Assembly: GCF_000381925.1 (NCBI RefSeq)
Contig: NZ_KB907310.1
Coordinates: 62,001-126,000 of the forward strand
DNA from: Nocardia sp. BMG111209
GTDB taxonomy: Bacteria; Actinomycetota; Actinomycetes; Mycobacteriales; Mycobacteriaceae
Length of the DNA stretch: 64,000 nt
Direction: 5' to 3'
Below the pieces are notes generated by a model. The model was not told the DNA's origin. It saw only the letters and a list, made by a program, of their open reading frames with translations, and made no database searches. Each line of letters opens with the position of its first letter. Within the stretch, counting starts at the first letter, position 1. The translations under genes were made by a program, and so were the position numbers. This document shows positions 35,888 to 45,124 of this stretch, in pieces.

Positions 35888-37141
35888 ATGAACGCCCGAG
35901 CAGCTGTGAGTCGCCGTGCCCTGTTGATGGGGGCAGCCGGCGTCGCGACGGCCGCGGTGGCTGCGGCGTGCTCGAACGGTAAGACCACATCCGGCACCGC
36001 AGCGCCCGCCACCACCGCCGGACCGACGGTCAAGGTGAAGCTGGAACCCGGTGACGGCAGCGCCAACATCAACCCGGTCGCGCCGGTCACCGCCACCGTG
36101 TCCCAGGGGCACATCGACAAGATCGCATTGACCAATGCCGCCGGTAAGGAGGTCACCGGCGAGCTGTCCGCGGATCGCGTCAGTTACAAGATCAGCGAGC
36201 CGCTCGGCTACAACGCCGCCTACACCTGGAGTGGTACCGCGGTCGGCACGGACGGGAAGTCCGTCCCGATCTCCGGCAAATTCACCACGCTGGCGCCGAA
36301 ACAGTCCGTGCCCGCGACGATCAACATCGGTGACGGCCAGGAGGTCGGCATCGCGGCGCCGCTGATCCTCCAGTTCAAGAGTCACGTCGTGAACAAGGCG
36401 GCGGTGGAGAAGGCGCTCAGCGTCACCACCACGCCCGAGACCGAGGGCGGCTGGGCCTGGCTGCCCGACGAGAACGGCGGTTCGCGCGCGCACTGGCGGC
36501 CGCACAACTACTGGCAGCCCGGCACCGCGGTGACCTTCGGCGCCAAGCTGTACGGGCTGGACCTCGGCGACGGCGCCTACGGCTACGGCGACCTCACCTC
36601 GCAGTTCAAGATCGGCCGCAGCCAGATCGTGAAGGGCACCGCCGCCAGTCACCGGGTGCAGGTGATCCGGGACGGCTCGGTCGTCTTCGACTTCGCGTGC
36701 AGTTACGGCGAGGGCAACGAGGCGCGCAACGTGACGCGCTCCGGCATCCATGTGGTGACGGAGAAGTACGAGGACTTCATGATGTCGAATCCGCCGTTCT
36801 ACACCAACGTTCGCGAGCGCTGGGCCGTACGCATCTCCAACAACGGCGAATTCATTCACGCCAACCCGGAATCGGCCTCCGCGCAAGGTAATTCGAACGT
36901 CACCAACGGCTGCATCAACCTCAGTACCGAGGATGCGCAGAAGTACTTCCCGACCGCGCTCTACGGCGACCCGGTCGAGGTGACCGGGACCTCGATCGCG
37001 CTGTCGGCCGCCGACGGCGACCTCTACGACTGGACCATCGACTGGGATACCTGGAAGACGTTGTCCGCCTTGAACGGTGAGCCGAGCGGGGCGGTGTCGG
37101 CTACACCACTGCCGCCGCAGGCCGTGGGCGGCGGGCACTAG
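35888..37141 (+). CDS. lprQ: L,D-transpeptidase lipoprotein (LprQ/LdtMt5-like)
   Basis: This 417-residue exported enzyme makes 3-3 peptidoglycan cross-links. The N-terminus ([11 protein letters not shown]) is Tat-like and ends in a lipobox AAAC at about residue 28. Two immunoglobulin-like domains precede the YkuD catalytic domain, from about residue 250 onward. The catalytic region reads FIHANP, then [11 protein letters not shown]. The nucleophilic Cys is present, but the common SHGC is TNGC here. This is also my recollection of the LdtMt5 class. A Trp-rich C-terminal subdomain ([10 protein letters not shown]) ends the protein. It follows murB as Rv0483 follows Rv0482. Confidence 0.92.
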   Translation: MNARAAVSRRALLMGAAGVATAAVAAACSNGKTTSGTAAPATTAGPTVKVKLEPGDGSANINPVAPVTATVSQGHIDKIALTNAAGKEVTGELSADRVSYKISEPLGYNAAYTWSGTAVGTDGKSVPISGKFTTLAPKQSVPATINIGDGQEVGIAAPLILQFKSHVVNKAAVEKALSVTTTPETEGGWAWLPDENGGSRAHWRPHNYWQPGTAVTFGAKLYGLDLGDGAYGYGDLTSQFKIGRSQIVKGTAASHRVQVIRDGSVVFDFACSYGEGNEARNVTRSGIHVVTEKYEDFMMSNPPFYTNVRERWAVRISNNGEFIHANPESASAQGNSNVTNGCINLSTEDAQKYFPTALYGDPVEVTGTSIALSAADGDLYDWTIDWDTWKTLSALNGEPSGAVSATPLPPQAVGGGH

Positions 37142-37199
37142 CCACCGGTGATCCCGCGGGCCGAATGATGTTCGGCCGCTTCGTGTTACCGAGCGCCGG

Positions 37200-38048
37200 T
37201 CAGCGGGGCGGGCCCGCCTCGATGCGGTCCAGGGCCGCGTCGTACTCGCCCGCGCCGGGGCGGAAGCCCTCGATCCACCAGGTCGCGCCCGCGGCCGCGA
37301 CGGCGCCGACGGTGTCGCGGGCCGCATCCGGCTCGGCGGCCGGGGTGCGGCCGGTGATCACGACGTCGAACGGGTCGTCGCCGGTGCGTAGTTCACCGGT
37401 CGCCGCGACCAGGTCGGCGACCGCGGCGGGGGTGGGCCGCCAGGAGCCGTCGGCCGGGTCGACCATCGTCGGCGCGATACCGTCCCAGCGCACCGCGCGG
37501 CGCAACGGCCGGCGGTTCGGCCAGTCGCAGCCGATCCAGATCGGCGGACGGGGTTGCTGGATCGGGGCCGGGCGGAAGGTGACGTCGGCGGCGGTCAGGT
37601 GCTCGCCGTGGAAGTCCACCCGCTCGCCGGACCAGAGTTCGGCGAGCAGCGCCAGGCCCTCGTCCAGCCGGTCGGCCACCGTGCGCGGCTCGGTCGGCTC
37701 GCCCCAGGTGCCGAATTCGGCGGGCAGGGTGAATCCGAGGCCCGCGCCGAGGACGAGACGTCCGCCGGACAATCGGTCCAGGGTGGTCGTCCGGCGGGCC
37801 AGCGGGCCCGGCCGGTAGCGCGCGACGGGAGTGACCATGGGGCCGAACCGGATTCGCGTGGTGGACGCGGCGACCAGGGTCAGCAGCACCCAGGGGTCGG
37901 CGGTCTCGAGCGGTCCGTAGGCGAAGACCACGTGATCCCAGACGAAGAAGCCGTCCCAGCCCGCGTCCTCGGCGCGGCGGGCCAGTTCGGCGACCCGCCG
38001 CGGATCGGTGAACTCGCCCAGGTTCGGCACGGACAACCCGAATCGCAC
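37200..38048 (-). CDS. LLM-class (luciferase-like) flavin-dependent oxidoreductase
   Basis: This 282-residue protein has the TIM-barrel pattern of luciferase-like monooxygenases and F420-dependent reductases: FGLSVPNLGEF, then WDGFFVWDH, IRFGPMVTP and the GRLVLGAGLG strand. Whether it uses FMN or F420 cannot be decided here. The GTG at 38048 has no Shine-Dalgarno, but a minus-strand TAGCAT box lies 7 nt upstream, so it is probably leaderless. The upstream SDR gene on the same strand ends 58 bp away. Confidence 0.85.
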   Translation of the reverse strand: MRFGLSVPNLGEFTDPRRVAELARRAEDAGWDGFFVWDHVVFAYGPLETADPWVLLTLVAASTTRIRFGPMVTPVARYRPGPLARRTTTLDRLSGGRLVLGAGLGFTLPAEFGTWGEPTEPRTVADRLDEGLALLAELWSGERVDFHGEHLTAADVTFRPAPIQQPRPPIWIGCDWPNRRPLRRAVRWDGIAPTMVDPADGSWRPTPAAVADLVAATGELRTGDDPFDVVITGRTPAAEPDAARDTVGAVAAAGATWWIEGFRPGAGEYDAALDRIEAGPPR

Positions 38049-38106
38049 GATCCGGATGCTACCGAGATCGGGCCGGAAAGGACACGACCAGAACGGTTTT
38101 CGCCGG

Positions 38107-38841
38107 TCAGCCGCGGCGGGCGAACCGGGTGGCGCCGGCCTGGTCGCGCGGCTTCACGATGATCTGGTCGAGGTTCACATGCGCGGGCCGGTCGGCGACG
38201 AAGCCGATGATCTCGGCGATGTCCTGCGCCACCAGCGGATCGATGCCCTGGTAGACCTTGGCGGCCCGGTCGGCGTCGCCCTGGAACCGGACCAGCGAGA
38301 ATTCGGTCTCGACGGCGCCGGGGGCGATTTCGGTCAGCCGCACCGGCTGCCCCACCAGCTCGTCGCGCAGCGTGCGGTGCAGGACGCCCTGGGCATGTTT
38401 GGCGGAGGTGTAGCCGGCGCCGTTCTCGTAGACGGTCAGCGCGGCGATCGAGGTGACCGTGACGATCAGGGCGTCGCCGGAGGCGATCAGCTTCGGCAGC
38501 AGCGCCTTGGTGATCCGCAGCGTGCCGAGCACGTTGGTCTCCCACATCCAGCGCCAGTCGTCGAGGTCGGCCTCGGCGATCGGGGCCAGTCCGTGCGCGC
38601 CGCCCGCATTGTTGACCAGTACGTCGACCCGGTCGACCGCCTCGGTGAAGGTACGCACCGACTCGTCGTCGGTCACGTCCAGCGGCAGCGCCGTCGCGCC
38701 GATCTCGTCGGCGAGCCGCTGCAGCCGGTCCTGCCGCCGGGCGCCGACGACCACGTGATAGCCCTGCGCGGCGAGCTGTCGTGCGGTGGCTTCCCCGATT
38801 CCGGAACTGGCGCCGGTGACGACGGCGGTACGAGAGGTCAT
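38107..38841 (-). CDS. Short-chain dehydrogenase/reductase (Rv0484c-like)
   Basis: This 244-residue classical SDR has the cofactor motif TGASSGIG (residues 9-16), NNAG, and the catalytic Ser-Tyr-Lys as SIAA, then YTSAK. The substrate is unknown; the orthologue by position is Rv0484c. A minus-strand TAAGCT box lies 6 nt upstream of the ATG with no Shine-Dalgarno, so leaderless translation is likely. It is divergent from the hydrolase gene at 38925, with 83 bp between the starts. Confidence 0.93.
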   Translation of the reverse strand: MTSRTAVVTGASSGIGEATARQLAAQGYHVVVGARRQDRLQRLADEIGATALPLDVTDDESVRTFTEAVDRVDVLVNNAGGAHGLAPIAEADLDDWRWMWETNVLGTLRITKALLPKLIASGDALIVTVTSIAALTVYENGAGYTSAKHAQGVLHRTLRDELVGQPVRLTEIAPGAVETEFSLVRFQGDADRAAKVYQGIDPLVAQDIAEIIGFVADRPAHVNLDQIIVKPRDQAGATRFARRG

Positions 38842-38924
38842 GCGCAGAGCTTAGGACCCGGGCGCCGGGATCGGTCCGATCGGCGGCGGTGATCACCGCC
38901 ACGACCGGCCGCTAGCCTGACCCC

Positions 38925-39755
38925 ATGTCGATTCGGGAAGTCGTGAGCGAGGACGGGACCGCGATCGTGTACCGGGTGACCGGTCCCGCGGCCGCGCGGC
39001 CGCTGGTCCTGCTGCACGGGTGGTCGGGCAACCTGCAGTGCTGGGGGCGGGCCGCTGACGTGCTGGCCGCGCGCTTCCGGGTGATCGCGGTCGACCTGCG
39101 CGGCCACGGCTACTCCGGCGCCCCCGAGACGGGCTACGACGATCCGCGCAATTGGGCCGCCGACGTGGCGGCCGTGCTGGCCGGTGAACGGATCGAGACC
39201 GGTGCGGTGCTGCTCGGCTGGTCCTACGGCGGCATCGTGCTCACCGACTACCTGGCTCGCTACGGGACGGGCGCGGTGGCGGGGGCCGTGTACAGCGGCT
39301 CGCAGGCCGGGATCGGACGCGGGGTGCCGGGCTCGGAGCCCGGTCCGGCGATGCGCAAGGCGATCCCGGACGTGTTCGAGGAGAGCGCGGGCCGGGCCAT
39401 GCGCGGATTCGCGGCGTTCGGCAACGCCAACACCGGTCCCGGCCGGGACAAGGGCGCCGACGCCCAGCGCCTGTTCGGCGGCAGCCTGTCCACGCCGCCG
39501 CGGGTCCGCAAGGCGCTGATGTATCGCACTGTGGACAACACCGCCACCCTGCGCACCCTCGACATCCCGGTCCTGGTCCTGCACGGCACCGCCGATCCGG
39601 TGGTGCCGGTGGAGAACGGCCGCTACACCGCCGCGGCCGTGCCGGACGCCGAGACCTCGTTCTGGGAGGGCGCGCAGCACGGCCTGTTCCTCGAGGATCC
39701 CGACCGCTTCGCCGCCGAGGTGGGGGCGTTCGTCGACGGGTTACCCGGCCTCTGA
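38925..39755 (+). CDS. Alpha/beta hydrolase (haloperoxidase/esterase-like)
   Basis: This 276-residue hydrolase has HGWSGN at the oxyanion hole, the nucleophile elbow GWSYGG (about residue 93), the acid in HGTADPVVP and the His in GAQHGLF. The active-site set is complete. The GWSYGG elbow is like non-heme haloperoxidases and esterases. A TAGCCT box lies 6 nt upstream of the ATG, so the message is probably leaderless. It is divergent from the SDR gene and followed by the repeat array at 39764-39912. Confidence 0.87.
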   Translation: MSIREVVSEDGTAIVYRVTGPAAARPLVLLHGWSGNLQCWGRAADVLAARFRVIAVDLRGHGYSGAPETGYDDPRNWAADVAAVLAGERIETGAVLLGWSYGGIVLTDYLARYGTGAVAGAVYSGSQAGIGRGVPGSEPGPAMRKAIPDVFEESAGRAMRGFAAFGNANTGPGRDKGADAQRLFGGSLSTPPRVRKALMYRTVDNTATLRTLDIPVLVLHGTADPVVPVENGRYTAAAVPDAETSFWEGAQHGLFLEDPDRFAAEVGAFVDGLPGL

Positions 39756-39763
39756 TCGCCGGA

Positions 39764-39912
39764 GTGCGCGATTCCCGACCTGGGGGACGAAACCGGCCTG
39801 GTCCGCGATTTCCCTGCTCCTGGAAACGGCCCGGCGTCCGCGATTCGCCTGCTCCGGGGACGAACGGCCTGGAGCCTGCGATTCTCCCGGATCCCGGGGC
39901 GAGACGCCGCAC
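39764..39912. repeat. Four imperfect tandem repeats of about 37 bp
   Basis: Four copies of a degenerate unit begin with GCGATT at 39768, 39805, 39840 and 39878, a spacing of 37, 35 and 38 bp. Each unit continues with a CCC-rich stretch, TGCTCC or similar, then GGGGACGA/GGAAACG and CGGCCTGG. The array starts right after the hydrolase stop and contains no convincing gene. Confidence 0.7.
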
Positions 39913-40280
39913 GCACCAGCCGGAGTGCCCCACGTGAGTCATCGGCTGCGACAGTTCGAGAGCCGGATGATATGTCCTGCTTCACCTTTACCGGCGTGCC
40001 GGTCGAAAGTTGTTCCGATGCAGCTGTTTCCGGATGGTTCCGGGCTTGCGAGGTTGCCCGGTCGTTGTGTGCCAACGGTTTTCGCGTATCCGGGGTTTCG
40101 GGGCCGGCCGGCCGGGTATCGCGGCCACATGTGTCGAACCGGAGGGTCGCGGGGACCGTTGTCAGAGGTGTGGGTGAGCACACAGGATCGGGTGCGGCGG
40201 ACGGGTGTGCGCTTGTGACGGCAGTCACTCGATGGCGGAGCGCGCGATACGGGCGGGAATCGGCCGTGCACACTGGAGGG
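39913..40280. other. Gene-free region upstream of mshA
   Basis: About 370 bp show no gene that I can support. Two short inverted sequences are present, including GTGTG-N6-CACAC near 40168-40183. The mshA promoter should lie here, but I cannot place a convincing -10/-35 pair. In M. tuberculosis a regulator gene (Rv0485) occupies the equivalent interval and is absent here. Confidence 0.5.
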
Positions 40281-41627
40281 GTGAGTCAACGCCCGGACCT
40301 ACGGCCCCATCGGATCGCCGTGTTGTCGGTGCACACCTCACCTCTTGCTCAGCCGGGCACCGGCGACGCGGGCGGGATGAACGTCTACGTGCTGCAGACG
40401 GCTCTCCAGCTGGCCCGGCGCGGCGTCGAAGTGGAGATCTTCACCCGGGCCACCTCGTCGAACGACGAGCCGGTCGTGGAGGCCGCGCCGGGGGTGCTGG
40501 TGCGACATGTGGTCGCCGGACCCTTCGAGGGGCTGGACAAACACGATCTGCCCACCCAGCTGTGCCCGTTCGCCGCGGAGGTGCTGCGGCAGGAGGCGCG
40601 CCATCTGCCGGGTCACTACGACCTGATCCACTCGCACTACTGGCTGTCCGGCCAGGTCGGATGGCTGGCGCGGGATCGCTGGCGGGTGCCGCTGGTGCAC
40701 ACCGCGCACACCCTGGCCGCGGTCAAGAACGCCTATCTCGCCGAGGGGGACACGCCGGAGCCGGTGGCCCGGGAGATCGGCGAGAAGCAGGTCATCGCCG
40801 AGGCCGATCGGCTGGTGGTGAACACCGCCGACGAGGCCCGGCAACTGGTGGATCGGTACGGCGCCGATCCGGGTCGCATCGATGTCGTGCTGCCGGGCGC
40901 CGATCTGACCCGCTACCGGCCCGGTGATGCCGCGGCCGCGCGGGCCGAACTGGGTATCCGGCGCGACGAGCAGGTGGTGGCGTTCATCGGGCGGATCCAG
41001 CCGCTGAAGGCGCCGGATGTGCTGGTCCGGGCCGCCGCCGAGGTGTTGCGTACCGAACCGGATCGGCGGCTGCGGGTGCTGATCGTCGGCGGGCCGTCCG
41101 GGAGCGGGCTGGAACGGCCGGACGCGCTGATCGAACTGGCCGCCACCCTCGGCATCGCGGATCGGGTGACCTTCCTGCCGCCGCAACCGCCGCAGCGGCT
41201 GGTACAGGTGTACCGGGCCGCCGATGTGGTGGCCGTGCCGAGTTACAACGAATCCTTCGGCCTGGTGGCGATCGAGGCCCAGGCCAGCGGCACCCCGGTG
41301 CTCGCCGCACGGGTCGGCGGGCTGGGGACCGCGGTGCGCGACGAGGTGTCCGGGCTGCTGGTGCCGGGGCACGGCGCGCCGGAGTGGGCCGCCGCGCTGC
41401 GCCGGCTGCTGGACGATCCGGCACGGTTGCGGCACATGGGTGCGGCGGCCGTGGCGCATGCCGCGAACTTCTCCTGGGAGCACACCGCCGAAAGCCTGCT
41501 CGACAGCTATGCGCACGCCTTGCAGGACTTCCGTGGCATGCCGTCGCGGCTGGCGGCCGGCTCGGCGGCGGACAATCCGGCCAGATCGCGCACCGTGTGG
41601 CGCCGCCGGATCGGGGTGATGCGCTGA
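40281..41627 (+). CDS. mshA: D-inositol 3-phosphate glycosyltransferase (mycothiol biosynthesis)
   Basis: MshA joins N-acetylglucosamine from UDP-GlcNAc to inositol 3-phosphate, the first step to mycothiol. The 448-residue GT-B enzyme has the N-terminal [20 protein letters not shown] motif, [35 protein letters not shown], and the GT4 nucleotide-binding [16 protein letters not shown]. The GTG at 40281 gives VSQRPDLRP, but GGAGGGG lies too close to it; the in-frame GTG at 40266 is an alternative. The stop overlaps the YbjN gene (TGATG). Confidence 0.95.
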   Translation: MSQRPDLRPHRIAVLSVHTSPLAQPGTGDAGGMNVYVLQTALQLARRGVEVEIFTRATSSNDEPVVEAAPGVLVRHVVAGPFEGLDKHDLPTQLCPFAAEVLRQEARHLPGHYDLIHSHYWLSGQVGWLARDRWRVPLVHTAHTLAAVKNAYLAEGDTPEPVAREIGEKQVIAEADRLVVNTADEARQLVDRYGADPGRIDVVLPGADLTRYRPGDAAAARAELGIRRDEQVVAFIGRIQPLKAPDVLVRAAAEVLRTEPDRRLRVLIVGGPSGSGLERPDALIELAATLGIADRVTFLPPQPPQRLVQVYRAADVVAVPSYNESFGLVAIEAQASGTPVLAARVGGLGTAVRDEVSGLLVPGHGAPEWAAALRRLLDDPARLRHMGAAAVAHAANFSWEHTAESLLDSYAHALQDFRGMPSRLAAGSAADNPARSRTVWRRRIGVMR

Positions 41628-42148
41628 TGTCCGTCGAGCAGACCGCGCAGCTCATCGAGGACACGCTGCGCGACCACGAGATCGAATACAGCCGGGACAC
41701 CCCGGAGACGTTCGTCGCGATCCTGCCCGGCGAGCGCAAGTACCGCACGCCGGTCATGCTGACCGTCAGCGAGCCGGGGGTCCGGTTCGAATCCTTCGTC
41801 TGCCGCAAACCGGAGGAGAACGCCGACGGCGTGCACTCGTTCCTGCTGCGGCGCAACGCCCGGCTCTACGGGGTGGCCTACGCATTGGATCAGATGGGTG
41901 ACATCTATCTGGTCGGCCGCATCGCCACCTCCGCGGTGAGCGCGGACGAGCTGGACCGCGTCCTCGGTCAGATCCTGCAGGCCACCGACGACGACTTCAA
42001 CACGCTGCTGGAGCTCGGATTCGCGGGAGCCATTCGGCGGGAATGGGATTGGCGGGTCTCGCGGGGCGAGTCGCTGCACAATCTGCGGGCCTTCACCCAT
42101 CTGGTGGACGACGACGACGCGCAGGCGCGCGTGGCCGAATCGGAGTAG
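41627..42148 (+). CDS. YbjN-domain protein (Rv0487-like)
   Basis: This 173-residue soluble protein follows mshA with a 1-nt stop/start overlap (TGATG), as Rv0487 follows Rv0486. The YbjN fold, related to type III secretion chaperones, is suggested by FVCRKPEENADGVHSFLLRRN and by the C-terminal helix with the DDDF and RREWDWRVSRGESLHNLRAF segments. Coupling to mshA suggests a link to mycothiol synthesis or stability, but the function is not known. Confidence 0.88.
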   Translation: MSVEQTAQLIEDTLRDHEIEYSRDTPETFVAILPGERKYRTPVMLTVSEPGVRFESFVCRKPEENADGVHSFLLRRNARLYGVAYALDQMGDIYLVGRIATSAVSADELDRVLGQILQATDDDFNTLLELGFAGAIRREWDWRVSRGESLHNLRAFTHLVDDDDAQARVAESE

Positions 42149-42187
42149 CGGCCGCTCGCCGCCGGACCCGCTGGATACGCTCGGGGT

Positions 42188-42859
42188 ATGGAGCTACGCG
42201 ACGCGCTGCGGACGACGGGGGCGATCCGGGACTTCACCGGCGAACCGGTGCCCGACGAGACCCTCTACCAGATTCTCGACACCGCCCGCTTCGCACCCAG
42301 CGGCGGCAACCGGCAGGGCTGGCGGGCGATCGTCGTCCGTGATCCGCAGGTGCGGGCCGCGCTGCGTGACCTCTACCTGGTCGGCTGGTACGACTACCTG
42401 GCGCTCGGCCGCGCCGGGCTGGTGGCCTGGGCCCCGCTCACCGATCGCGAGGCCGAGACCCGCGCGCTGGCCGAGCCGCGCCCGCCCGCCCGCGCGGGGT
42501 TCGCGGAACAGTTGCACGAGGTGCCCGCGCTGCTGGTGGTGCTGGCCGATCAGCGCGCGCTCGCGGCGATGGACCGGGATTTCGACCGCTACACCTTCGC
42601 CGGGGGCGCCTCGGTCTACCCGTTCGTGTGGAGTGTGCTGCTCGCCGCCCGCGAATTCGGGCTCGGCGGCGTGATCACCACCATGCTGGTCCGGTCCGAG
42701 CCGCAGGTGAAGGCGCTGCTCGGCGTTCCGGACGAATTCGCGGTGGCGGCCGTGGTCGCGCTCGGGCATCCGGTCCGGCAGCCGTCGCGGTTGCGGCGGG
42801 CCACGGTCGAGGATTTCACCACGGTCGACCGGTTCGACGGCGCGGAGTTCACCCGCTGA
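42188..42859 (+). CDS. Nitroreductase-family protein
   Basis: This 223-residue flavoprotein has the FMN-binding pattern of nitroreductases: AIRDFTGEPVPDETL, then RFAPSGGNRQGWR and the late GLGGVITTM. Such enzymes reduce nitro compounds, quinones or flavins with NAD(P)H. TACGCT lies 6 nt before the ATG at 42188 and no Shine-Dalgarno is present, which points to a leaderless message. The neighbour upstream is the YbjN gene. Confidence 0.9.
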   Translation: MELRDALRTTGAIRDFTGEPVPDETLYQILDTARFAPSGGNRQGWRAIVVRDPQVRAALRDLYLVGWYDYLALGRAGLVAWAPLTDREAETRALAEPRPPARAGFAEQLHEVPALLVVLADQRALAAMDRDFDRYTFAGGASVYPFVWSVLLAAREFGLGGVITTMLVRSEPQVKALLGVPDEFAVAAVVALGHPVRQPSRLRRATVEDFTTVDRFDGAEFTR

Positions 42860-42981
42860 TCGGCGGATGGTCGGTGCCGGTGGGAATTCCGCCCGCTGAT
42901 GCACCGGACACGCAGGCGCACAAGGCGTATCGAGCGCGGGCCCGGCACGGCGGGGTCCGCGAGGTGTGAGGAGAAGGTGAC

Positions 42982-43869
42982 GTGACGGTGCTGGCGCTGG
43001 ACATCGGTGCGACGAAGTTCGCGGCCGGTGTGGTGCGGGGCGGGACGGTCGAAGCGGTACGGCAGGTGCCGGTGCCGGCCGAGCGGGTGTGGGACGCCTG
43101 CCGGGAACTGCTGCGCGGGGTGGCCGGTGGGGAGGTCGTGACCGCGGTCGGCATCGGGTCGGCCGGGCCGGTGCGGGTGTCCGACGGGATCGTCGCACCG
43201 CTGAACATTCCGGAGTGGCACAACGGATTTCCGGTCGTGGCGACGGTCGGCGAGCTCTTCCCCGGGGCGGTGGTCCGGCTCGCGGTGGACGGCGCCTGCC
43301 TGGCGCTGGCCGAACTGCACGTCGGCGGGTTGCGCGGGCTGCGCAACGGGATGGCCATGACGGTCTCGTCCGGGATCGGCGGCGGCATCGTGATCGACGG
43401 CCGGGTCGCGGTGGGTAACACCGGTAATGCCGGGCACGTCGGCCACATCGTGGTGCCCGGGTTCGACGATCCGTGCGGGTGTGGCGGTCGCGGCTGCGTG
43501 GAGGCGGTCGCCAGCGGGATGTCCTCGGTGCGGTGGGCCCGGTCGCAGGGGTGGACCGGGAATTCGGGGGTGGAACTGGCGCGCGCGGCCCATGCGGGTG
43601 AGGCGGTGGCGGTGGCGGCGTTGCGGCGCGCGGGAACCGCACTGGGCACGGCGATCTCGTCGGCCGCCGCACTGCTGGACATCGACCGGGTGGTGATCGG
43701 TGGCGGGTTCGCGGAATCCGGTGCGCCACTGTGGGATCCGATGCGGGCTGCGATTCGCGAACATGCCCGGCTGGTGTTCACCCGGGAACTGCGGGTGGTC
43801 GCGTCCGAGATCTCCGGCGGCGCCACACTGTTCGGCGCGGGCGTACTGGCCAGTGGCGCGGCCGAATAG
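42982..43869 (+). CDS. ROK-family sugar kinase
   Basis: This 295-residue ROK kinase has the phosphate-binding DIGATKFAAGVV, the catalytic Asp in LAVDGACLALAE, the GHVGH motif and the zinc motif CGCGGRGCVEA. It lacks a DNA-binding N-terminus, so it should be a glucokinase or N-acetylhexosamine kinase rather than a repressor. AGGAGAAGG precedes the GTG start. The tandem repeats downstream separate it from gpmA. Confidence 0.9.
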   Translation: MTVLALDIGATKFAAGVVRGGTVEAVRQVPVPAERVWDACRELLRGVAGGEVVTAVGIGSAGPVRVSDGIVAPLNIPEWHNGFPVVATVGELFPGAVVRLAVDGACLALAELHVGGLRGLRNGMAMTVSSGIGGGIVIDGRVAVGNTGNAGHVGHIVVPGFDDPCGCGGRGCVEAVASGMSSVRWARSQGWTGNSGVELARAAHAGEAVAVAALRRAGTALGTAISSAAALLDIDRVVIGGGFAESGAPLWDPMRAAIREHARLVFTRELRVVASEISGGATLFGAGVLASGAAE

Positions 43870-43891
43870 TGGTTGCCGCGGTGGCGCGTCG

Positions 43892-43994
43892 GCGGTGGCC
43901 GGTGCGGCACAGCGGTGGCCGGTGCGGTACAGCGGTGGTGGCCGGTGCGGCACAGCGGTGGTGGCGGGTGCGGTGTAGCGACGGTGGCCGGCGC
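43892..43994. repeat. Five 20-23-bp degenerate tandem repeats
   Basis: Units beginning GCGGTGG start at 43892, 43912, 43932 and 43955, with a degenerate fifth at 43978. The consensus is GCGGTGGCCGGTGCGGCACA, and two copies carry an extra GGT. The array begins 22 bp after the ROK kinase stop. Confidence 0.8.
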
Positions 43995-43996
43995 AT

Positions 43997-44101
43997 CGGC
44001 TCGGCGGTGGGGCGGCGCATCGGCTCGGCGGTGGAGCGGCGGATCGGCTCGGCGGTGGGGCGGCAGGTCGGCTCGGCGGTGGGCGGTTCGGCTCGGCGGC
44101 C
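43997..44101. repeat. 24-bp tandem repeats (about 4.5 copies) upstream of gpmA
   Basis: CGGCTCGGCGG begins at 43997, 44021, 44045, 44069 and 44089, with periods of 24, 24, 24 and 20 bp. The full unit is CGGCTCGGCGGTGGGGCGGC plus four variable bases. The period is a multiple of three and leaves frames open on both strands, but I see no gene in it. It ends 28 bp before the gpmA start, so it occupies the gpmA promoter region. Confidence 0.82.
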
Positions 44102-44128
44102 GGAAACCGCTCGTGGGAGGATGGCGCC

Positions 44129-44866
44129 ATGACCTACACCCTCGTGCTGCTGCGCCACGGCGAGAGCGAATGGAATGCCCTGAACCTGTTCACCGGCTGG
44201 GTGGACGTGCGCCTGACCGAGAAGGGCATCGCCGAGGGGAAGCGGGCCGGTGAGCTGTTGCGGGAGAAGGGCATCCTGCCCGATATCGTCTACACCTCGC
44301 TGCTGCGGCGGGCGATCAGCACCGCGAATTTCGCGCTCGACGCCGCGGATCGGCACTGGATTCCCGTGGTGCGCGACTGGCGACTGAACGAGCGGCACTA
44401 CGGCGCGTTGCAGGGCAAGAACAAGGCGCAGGTGCGCGATCAGTACGGCGAGGACCAGTTCATGTTGTGGCGGCGCAGCTACGACACCCCGCCGCCGCCG
44501 ATCGAATCCGGTTCGGAGTACAGCCAGGACGGTGACCCGCGTTACGCCGGCATCGACCTGCCCGCGACCGAATGCCTGAAGGACGTCGTCGCCCGGATGA
44601 TCCCGTACTGGGAGGAGACCATCTCCCGGGATCTGGTGGCCGGGAAGACCGTTCTGGTTGCGGCGCACGGCAATTCGCTGCGCGCGCTGGTGAAGCACCT
44701 CGAGGACATCTCCGACGACGACATCGCCGGCCTGAACATCCCCACCGGCATCCCGCTGCGCTACGAACTCGACGAGAACCTGCGGCCGATCGGCGCGGGC
44801 GAGTACCTGGATCCGGCGGCCGCCGCGGCCGGCGCCGCCGCGGTCGCCAATCAGGGTGCCAAATAG
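44129..44866 (+). CDS. gpmA: 2,3-bisphosphoglycerate-dependent phosphoglycerate mutase
   Basis: This glycolytic enzyme interconverts 3- and 2-phosphoglycerate. The 245-residue protein has the phosphohistidine motif [19 protein letters not shown], and [10 protein letters not shown] with the second His. The Ala-rich tail ([16 protein letters not shown]) is typical of actinobacterial forms. GGGAGG precedes the ATG. Its usual promoter space is taken up by the 24-bp repeats. M. tuberculosis gpm1 (Rv0489) is the orthologue, just upstream of senX3 there. Confidence 0.96.
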   Translation: MTYTLVLLRHGESEWNALNLFTGWVDVRLTEKGIAEGKRAGELLREKGILPDIVYTSLLRRAISTANFALDAADRHWIPVVRDWRLNERHYGALQGKNKAQVRDQYGEDQFMLWRRSYDTPPPPIESGSEYSQDGDPRYAGIDLPATECLKDVVARMIPYWEETISRDLVAGKTVLVAAHGNSLRALVKHLEDISDDDIAGLNIPTGIPLRYELDENLRPIGAGEYLDPAAAAAGAAAVANQGAK

Positions 44867-44883
44867 CACTTCTCCCGACGCGC

Positions 44884-44914
44884 GCCCCGGACGTCCCCAG
44901 CGGACATCCGGGGC
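44884..44914 (+). terminator. Hairpin after gpmA
   Basis: GCCCCGGACGTCC pairs with GGACATCCGGGGC (one G-U pair) around a 5-nt loop, 18 bp after the gpmA stop. The sequence GTGTTCGC follows. Confidence 0.75.
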
Positions 44915-45124
44915 GTGTTCGCATTCCGGTCACGTGTACGAAACGCGTACTGGTCGGATCGGTCGAGGGCTGGTAACGTTACGCCGTTCAGCGCTCGGCG
45001 ACCGTTGAAATACTTTCTGCCAAGGGGGATTTCGCGCCGTCACGGCTTTCCGGCTGCCGGTGCGGTGGACGCGAGGGAATCCTTCCCGGTACGCGATCCG
45101 GGTGAGCAGAAAAGGGAATGACAC

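Noticed and set aside
43997..44101. Possible CRISPR array
   Set aside because: The 24-bp units are directly adjacent with no unique spacers, and no cas genes are present.
43731..44132. Plus-strand open frame of 133 codons running through the 24-bp repeats and ending inside the gpmA start
   Set aside because: It begins out of frame inside the ROK kinase gene, lacks a ribosome-binding site, and its periodic RRIGSAVG peptide only reflects the 24-bp repeat.
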